Assembly (NCBI GenBank): GCA_013399015.1 | Contig: VWZX01005646.1 | Coordinates: 9,230 to 73,229, forward strand | DNA length: 64,000 nt | Source of the DNA: Galbula dea | Taxonomy: Eukaryota > Chordata > Aves > Piciformes > Galbulidae | Direction: 5' to 3' | Part shown: positions 39,601 to 48,600 of the stretch, piece by piece | Layout of the letters: each line of letters starts with the position of its first letter | Position numbering within the stretch: the first letter of the stretch is position 1 | Notes under the pieces: generated by a model | What the model saw: only the letters and a program-made list of their open reading frames with translations | What the model was told of the DNA's origin: nothing | Databases searched by the model: none | Translations under genes and position numbers: made by a program

Positions 39601-42600
39601 GACTGTACTGTCCATGAAGGGCTTTGCAACATGGTAAGCTGCAGAAACTTAACAACAAAAAAATCCTTTCAGGAGTTTTACAGGAATATTTCAGCAATAT
39701 TGTTTTGTTCTAGTTGGGGGTAGGGGTTTTGGGGGAGATAATGCTTGTTCTTTAATACCACTTTCTTAAAGGGTAGTGAACCAAACAGGACACTTGTACC
39801 ATAATTTTTTTTCCAAAGCAGCAAGCTATGTAACTGCTACAGATAATGTATTCATTCACAATACAGGTCACACTTTGCTTTCATTTCACAGTGTTATTGT
39901 AGGACTCTAGGAGTGGTAGAATTTAATCATTACTGGGGTTTTTTTGAGAGGGGAAAAAAAGTAAAGCAGATGCAGAAAGTTTTTTCTAGTGTGTATATAA
40001 GTACATACATGCATTCCTTTTGGTTCTTCACATGAGAGGATAGAGTAAAACATTTAAAAATACAAATTTTATATTGATTAGAACTGTTTTTGAAAATGTC
40101 TGCAAAACCACTTCTAATTCAGTTCACTTTAGTGGCTTTGGTTTTGTGGTGCTTACAAAATGCAAGATCCAATTTCAAATTAAAAGAAAGTTGATTACTT
40201 ACCAGTTTATACTTAGAGATGCAGTAATGAAAAGAAAAATATCTTAAAAAAAAAAAAGTTGTGACAAATTTTCCCTGTTTAAATTTGCTTCACTTTTGCT
40301 TCAAAGAATTGGTAATGGTAGAAATTACTGACATTGCTTTTCCTGTATTCCAGAAAAGACTGTATTTTGGCAACTTTCCTGCCACTGCACTTTTTATTGT
40401 TCACAAGAGCTTTTTGTGTTAGACTGTTTGTGTTTATCTTCAAAATGTGACTGTCCTAAAACACATGGAAAATGCACACAAGGACAAGGTTTTTAAAGTT
40501 TTATTTAGGTGTGTTTACACACTGAAGAATTCAGATCCAGGAAGCATCTCTGTTCACAGTAAACAGTACAGTTATGCCTACAGTAGAAGCATTTCCACCT
40601 GAAGACTGGCAATAGCTTTAAAATTAAGGCTTAGAAGGCCTGTGGATTAATTCCTGTATTTGTGGAACATAGCAAAAGAACTACTGGCTGGGTTTTAAAT
40701 TCAAAACAAACTGTACCATCTCTAAATACAATTGGCATCTTTTCTGTTCTGATTCAAACTCTCATCTGCAGATAAGTCTGAGCAGTTGTACTGTATACAA
40801 TGGACACAGTAGCAGCTCTGAGCCACCAATACTTAACGGCAGTTAAAGGAAAGTACAAGAAATCTAATAACTCCTTGCATTTTCTTATTGTCTGTTTTGT
40901 TAGCATAACATTCGTGCTTATCCAACAACAGTTGTATTCAATCAGTCTGATGTTCATGAATATGAAGGACATCACTCTGCTGAGCAGATCTTGGAGTTTA
41001 TAGAGGTATGTAAATTAAAATCCTTGTTTCAGTCGTGCTCTGTACAGAGCTCATCCTCAAACTTGTTCTTCAGTTGGAAGATTCTAAGATTTTTTTTTTG
41101 TCTCTTTAAATAATTAGACAAGTAAGATGAAAAGTGAAAAAAAACCTTGGGCAAGAAAAGTCTGGGACTTGACACCTAATGGATTAATTAAATAATCCTC
41201 TTCTGGAGAAGAGGAGGCTCAGGGGGGACCTTCTTGCTCTCTACAGCTACCTGAAAGGAGGTTGTAGTGAGGTGGGGCTTGGTCTCTGCTCTCAGGTAAT
41301 GAGTGATAGGATGAGAAAATAGCTTCAAGTTGTGCCAGGGAAGGTTCAGATTAGATATTAGGAAGAATTTCTTCACTGAGAAGGTTATCAGGCATTGGAA
41401 CAGGGTGCTCAGGGAGGTGGTGGAATCCCTGTCCCTGGAAGTGTTCAAAAGACATGTGGATGTGCTTGGGGACATGGTTTAGTGGTGGGCATGGTAGTGT
41501 TAGGTGGGTGGTTGGACTCAATGATCTTTGAAGTCTTTTCCAACCATAATGATTCTGTGAATTTCCCTACCCTGTAATTTCTTTGAGATCTTTAGCAAAT
41601 AACTTAAGATCCCTTCCAATTTGTGAAATAATAGGTAATGATTTCTATCTCATAGGATAAATTAATTGAAAGTATGAAGTACTGTAATATTAAGGTGAAA
41701 ATGCCTCACATACACACCTTGACATAGGAAGCAGTTCAAGATTTTGACAATTAGCTTGCTGCTCTTCATGCTTCTCAGCTGTTTCTTGACTTTCTGAAAT
41801 CACAGAACTGCAAATCATTAGTACTCACCAAAGTGCTTCTGTGTGACCTGGTCTAGGGAATCCTGCTCTGGCAGGGGGCTTGGTCTGGATGATCTTTCAA
41901 GGTCCCTTCCAACTCCTAACATTCTGTGATTGTTGCTGTCACAGTTCTAGCACCCATCTTTCCTCCAGCACTCAGTTTCTCTCACTGCCAGATCTGCAGG
42001 CTATTTTCCACTCTTTGAAGAGACTGTTCATTGTTTCCAGTAGCACAGAGAAAGCAGTTTAAGAGCACACATGCAGGAACAGGTCAGTGTTTCTCAGTTG
42101 TTGATACTCAGAGGCCCCTAGTGCAGTTGTGCATCCCAGCCTAAATAGCATGGCTAAGTCTCATAATGCCTGATCTTGCCACATAAGCTGAATTTCTTGC
42201 CTTTTGCCTGTATGGCAGAGAGGCAGAAAAACCTCCTTTTTGCAGCCTGGCTGTATTTTTTTTGACAGCTTTTCTCAGCAGCTCAGGCATATGATTGTTA
42301 GGTTGAAGGGATGACTTGCAATGCTGCCATGCCTTTCAGTAGTGTGGAGTCTTCCCTACCGCAGCAGCAAGCAAATTTTACTTCTAAGAGGAGCATTCTC
42401 AGAATTTGGTACAGTCTGTTTGAATGTGATGGTGCAATATGGGACAACTTAGTGTTGTAAATTGTATGTCTATAAACTGTCTTCATTTTAGGATCTTAGG
42501 AATCCATCAGTGGTCTCCTTAACACCAGAGACATTTGTTGAATTAGTTCAGAGAAGAAAACGAGAGGAAATCTGGATGGTTGACTTCTACGCTCCGTGGT

Positions 42601-45600
42601 GTGGACCTTGTCAGGCTTTAATGCCAGAATGGAAAAAGATGGCCAGGGTAAATGACATTCAAACATTTTTCTGCTTTTGTGTCCTCTTCCATGGAATTAT
42701 CAAGACAGTACAACTGCTGTCTTGGAGGTTTATCAACTGGGAAAGACTAGTGATGAATACTGCAGGCAAAACTGGGAGTTCCTACCTGACATTTTTATAT
42801 TGTTTCAAATACAAAGGTTTTCTGTAATCCAGTTTTTCCTGTTGATGCAAGTGTGGTTTTCCAAGATCTAATAGACTTTATACTAACTTTCCTTGATGCA
42901 TAGTGCTTTATAAAGACAACATATCTGCATTTGTTTAAAACAAAATATGAAAAAAAAAAACGTTATCCATAAATAAAGATAAGAATTGGTTGAAATAATT
43001 TGCCAATTTATTTTCAGTATTATTTACTACTGTTAGGTGTCTTTAAGATAGCACTTAGACCCTTGGTGAAACCTCTGTTGTGTATTTCAGATTAAAGGAA
43101 TCAGGTGTTATCTATCTTAATTATTTCCTATATTAGGGAGATTTTTTTATGAGATCTTTTCTGCAATGAAAGTAAATAAATGTTAAATACTCTACACTGC
43201 AAGGCTGATCATCAGTTGAATTACACATACTTCAGTATGCAATTGGTGGACTGAAGAGGGTGCTTGTTTTGCAAAGTCATTAGTGTTCTCTCATTTGCAA
43301 AAGTAATGCTACTTTACTGACAATGCTTTCCTAGACATGTTTCCAGGAATTTGAACTAGAAACTTTGCAGGGAGAGACAGGGGGAAGGCTTTGGAAACAA
43401 GTCCTTTACTTTCAAGCATTTAGAACTCACCTGGATTAGGAGTTCTAGGCAGGATTCTATATTCTGGTCAAATGTCCAGGAAGTATAAGGAGCTGTATAG
43501 TACATGTTCAGTAATCATCAGTTCCCTGCCCATGCTGGGTTGTTTGGGCGTTTCCAGCAACTATAGTGTGTTCAAGACACAGGCCAGGTGTGCAACCCAT
43601 AGCACATATGCACTGTACCAGGATATGTCATAATTACTGAGTCTGTGATATGAAACATGGTAATATTGTAGTCCTTATACTAAATAATCAGACTCACATA
43701 TACCCTTAAGGCCTGCTTAGTGCCTCATTGAGCTGTGTGCATACAGCATATTCTAAAATACATGTGCATGATGGGAATGCACCTGGGTGGCTGGCTCCCA
43801 GTGACCCAGTTCTAAGAAAGAAGAAAGCCTTATGATAATCTTGGTTTATTTGGTTGGGCTTTTTCCCCAAGTGATTAAGACTTAAATTCTGAAGTATTAC
43901 TGAAACTCTAGTAGTATTGGCTAGCATATTTGATTGTAACTTTTCTTCTCTTTTCAGCTGTTAAATGGCTTAATCAATGTAGGCAGTGTGGATTGTCAAA
44001 AATACTATTCCTTCTGTCACCAAGAAAGTGTTCGGGGATATCCTGAAATAAGACTTTTTCCTCAGAAATCAAACACAGCTCATCAATATTAGTAAGTAGT
44101 TTACTTCAGTTTGGGAAATGTTAGATGGTGTGGAAAGAGACAAATATGCACCTTCTGTTTTGTTAGGAAGGTTCTTAAGGGTTCTTCTCAGCTATTAAAA
44201 CAGGCTGTTGGGATATCACTGTCCTAGATGTTACTAACTTTGTTACTTCAAACTGTCATTTTATTTTGCAATTTCATTTCAGTAATAGGAACCTAGACTG
44301 CCTCAGGACTCTTTGTCTTGTTCTTTATTGATTGCCAGTTCTCTAACTTTAATTGCCTGTGAAAGTAGATAATTTAAATCATATCATAAAAATACTACTA
44401 GGCTTAACTAATTGCAGCTTTGCCTTCAGAGAACAAGAGTGATGTAGATATCTGATCATCCTGCATGCTGACAGTCTGTTAGCACTGCTGCAAAAATTGT
44501 CATGTATCTAGACACCTCATTCATTGTATCATTAATGTGGAAACATTAAGCATTAACAAGAAAGAAAATTCTATGGGAAATAAAATCTGGCCAAAAGCAA
44601 ACAGCCTGTCCCTCCATCTTACAGTACTGCTTCAAGATCCAGGGATTTCAGGAAGCACATGCATATTTAAAGATAACCATCTGAAAGAGCAGATGTGTTG
44701 CTTCACTGCTTTACAAATTCAAAAGTTCTATTAAATGCTGGCAGATAATAAATTGTAATGCCTCTTTATCATAGTGCATAATAGCAGACTTCAGTAGCTT
44801 TCATCTTTGGGCTGCTTGCTTTTATTCAGTTCAGATAAAGTTTCTTTTAAAAGCAGAATAGCAGGGTTTTTTTTCTTGTTGAAAACAACTAAGTAAGTTG
44901 GTAAATACGGCTGTTAAATGCCAGATCCCTAATCATGAGTTAGATATTTCCTGCAAAAATATGGAAATTTGTTACATGAAGCAAAGATCACCAAAAACTT
45001 TCAAGTGAAATTTTGACCAGGTTACTCTTCTGAAAATTACCTTGTTAGAAAGTTTTGAATTAGTGGCATGAATTTTTTAAACCAGTCACTGGAATTTCAG
45101 CATTAAGCCAGGCCCTGTACATCTAAACAATAAATCCTTGTGCAAGTAACCAATTGCTTGGCTTTTCTACTCTCAAATCAAAGGAAATCTATGTAATTAA
45201 TAATTGTTTTATGGTAAGGAGTGAACATAGTTAATTCTCATGTTTGTTGGAGCCTGCAGTTTTATCTAGTGTTATTGCCAAAGATCCTTAATTCAGAATA
45301 GTTCTAGCTATCAAAGCTTATGTGCTCTAAACCAAGTTTCTTACTCTTGACATAGAATTTTCTTAGAATCATAGAATCATCACAGTTGGAAAGGACCTTC
45401 AAGATCATCAAGTCCAACCAATAGCCCTACACTACTGTTACCCCCAAACCATCCCTTAAGTGCCACATCCACCAGTTTTTTGAAAGCCTCCAGGGATGGT
45501 GACTCCACCTCTTCCAATACCGCACCACTCTTTTGGTGGAGAAATTTTTCTTAATACCTAATCTAAACCTGCCCTGGCACAACTTGAACCCAGTCCCTCT

Positions 45601-48600
45601 AGTCCTATTGCTAGTCACAAGGGAGAAGAGGCCAACACTCATTTCTTTCAACCTCCTTTCAAGTGACTGAAGAGAGCAATAAGGTCTCCCCTCAGCCTCC
45701 TCTTCTCAAGGCTATTTTTTTTTTCCTTCTGTTTCTTCTCTTGGGTATCTCTTCTCACTTCTCATGGGTGTCAAGAGGATGAGGCCAGACTCTTTCCAGT
45801 GGTACTCAGTGACAGGACAAGGGACAACAGGCAAAATGGAGCACAGAAGTTCCAGCTGAACACAAGGAAGAACTTCTTTCTTTTGAGGGTGACAGAGCAC
45901 AGGAACTGGCTGCCCAGAGGGGTTGTGGACTCTCCTTCCCTAGAGACTTTCAAAACCCACCTGGACTCATTCCTGTGCGACCTGCCCTAGGCAAACCTAC
46001 TTTAGCAGGGAGGTTGGACTAGATAATCTCCAGAGGTTCCTTCCAACCCCAACCATTCTGTGATTCTTCATTTTCTAGTCCTTAATTCTGAGTCTTTGAA
46101 TTGTGTTAATGAGACTTATTTCTTCATATTTGAGAGCAAGGTAGAAAATACATTGTAAAGAATATGCATTGAAGTTCATTATTTTGTCATCTAGACTCTA
46201 CAGAGATTTTTTCAAATCTAATTCAAACTCCTGTGCACCTGGATTTTTGTTTTCTTTTTAATCCTTTCATAGTAGCTACAACGGATGGCAGAGAGATTCA
46301 TACTCGCTAAGAGGCTGGGCATTGGGGTAAGTCACTGCATTAGACTTCATTCACAAGCCACTTACATAGTTTGCTTCCTAGAAGAAATGACTATTTAAAT
46401 ACTATGTAAATCAGGAATTAGAAACACTCAGGTATATCTGTTGCTTAATTTAAGATGTTAAAGTTTCCATGTCTTAACTCAAACTCTTTAAAATCTGGAC
46501 AAATGGCATACTTCTTACAGTCCACTCATTTTCTGAAGACCTGTCTACCACTTTAAGAAAGGGATTCTCTTCCAGTCCAAACTGTAAATTAGGGATTTCC
46601 AGAGCACTGGTATTCTTAATTTCAGAAATTTTTCTTGTGCTTAAACAGAACTTGGGTATGTTTAGAGTTTTGAGTGGATTATGACTGTTACTCTTCCTTT
46701 CCACAGGTACTTACCACAAGTGTCTGTAGATCTGACTCCTCAGAGTTTTGCAGAAAAAGTTCTGAATGGAAAAGATCACTGGGTCATTGATTTTTATGCT
46801 CCTTGGTGTGGACCTTGTCAAAATTTTGCTCCTGAATTTGAGATCCTTGCAAGGGTAGGCTTTTAACTGTAGCAGCAGATTATTATGCTTGTAATGGTTA
46901 AAATATAACTCATCAGCACTTTATTTCTTAGCAATCATCTAAAAATTGCATACCTCTAATAGGCCTCCTTCTCATTGGAAGTTCACACATTTAGGTGCCA
47001 CGTGCCAGTGGATATTCCCTTGCACAGACGCACACCCAGACTCTCTTTTGGGACAGATTTCAGCTTAATGATGGGTGACCTTTGGAACTGTGGTGTGCTT
47101 TGCCCTGAATTCAAGCAGCAGTGCTCTGCTGCCTGTGCAGTGTCTTCTGCGACAAGATTAACAGTCTGAGAAGCAAACAAGCAACTACTCTGAGATATTT
47201 AAAACATCTGATCAGTGTTTGTCATTTACTTTGAGGGGCACTGCTGGCTTATTCAAGTTATTTGCTTGTAGTCACTCATGGAAATTTGAAGTTTGTTTCT
47301 AATAAACATTTCTTTTTAGATGGTTAAAGGAAAAGTAAAAGCTGGCAAAGTAGACTGCCAGGCATATGGTCAGACCTGTCAAACTGCTGATATCAGAGCC
47401 TACCCTACTGTTAAGTTTTATCCCTACCAAGGAACAAAGGTAAAGTGTCTCCTTTGCGTACACTAGTGCATGAGTATTGTTGGCAGATGTAGCTTATTGC
47501 GCATTAAGACTGAAGAGACTGGTTCGGTAACATATTGAAGTTCATTATTTACATATTTGGGAGATACAGTAATTTGCAGTAGGACAATGATACAGTAACA
47601 CATTATTGAAAAAGAATAAATTGTAAACTAATAGAACAGCAACTAAAACATGGGCTTAACCAGAATCAGGGTTTAATTTTACATGGGTGTTATGTGACAA
47701 AATGTTCTTCGACCTTTACCAATTCCACCACCAGCTAAAAAGCAGGCAAAGTCTCTATCTAAATGAAATGTGGACAACTTCATTTTGGCTAAGGATAAAT
47801 TTTCTTTGAATGTAATCATACTATTTTGTTATAATTTTGACTTAAATAATGTATTTCAAAGTAGAAAATTGATTAAAAATATGTAGCTGTGTTCTGTCTC
47901 AAACATTATCAAACCATTTCAGTTATCAGTGTGAGACTTGCAGTCAACATTTCCTGCTAACAGATCAGTAGTAATAAATTAAAAACATTAAAAGTATCCA
48001 GCTAGTTCTAAGAAATCACTTGTAGTCTTGTAAAACTATTAAATTTTAAGAATACTAGTCATCTTGGAATGTATTCATGCTGAAGAGAAAATATTCAATG
48101 CATCCTGTTAAGCCAATTCTTTTCCTTATATTTTTCTTTATTTAACTGCATCTCTTCTGGGAAGTTCTAGAAATCCTTCCTCACAACCCCTTCAAATTCA
48201 GTGAGACTTTTTTAGGTCTTGAAAGGAGTGACCCACACTGACATGTTTCACAAACACAGATTATGAAGTGGCTGGCTTTATGATGGCTGTCTACAGTAAA
48301 TACTTAGCTGAGAAAATGATAACTATTTCAGGCTTCTTTAAGAATCAAGACAAAATGTGTAGTTTTGAAAACCAGCAGCTAAGAGTGGTTCCTCCTACAA
48401 AGTCAATGAGCAATGGAGACAAAAATATAGAATCATAGAATGTTAGGGGTTGGAAGGGACCTAGAAAGATCATCAAGTCCAACCCCTGTGCCAAAGCAGG
48501 ACACCTAGGCAAGGTCACCCAGGAATGAGTCCAGGTGAGCCTTGAATGTCTCTAGAGTAGGAGACTCCACAACCGCCCTGGGCAGCCTGTTCCAGTGTTC

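Larger units (their letters stand above)
41006..42491 (+). other. DNAJC10: DNAJC10 intron 15
   Basis: Contains two sense CR1 fragments, at about 41,201-41,560 and 41,841-41,930. Confidence 0.8.
44092..46272 (+). other. DNAJC10: DNAJC10 intron 17
   Basis: Contains two CR1 fragments placed with their 5' ends facing each other, 45,363-45,712 (minus) and about 45,760-46,068 (plus). Confidence 0.8.
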
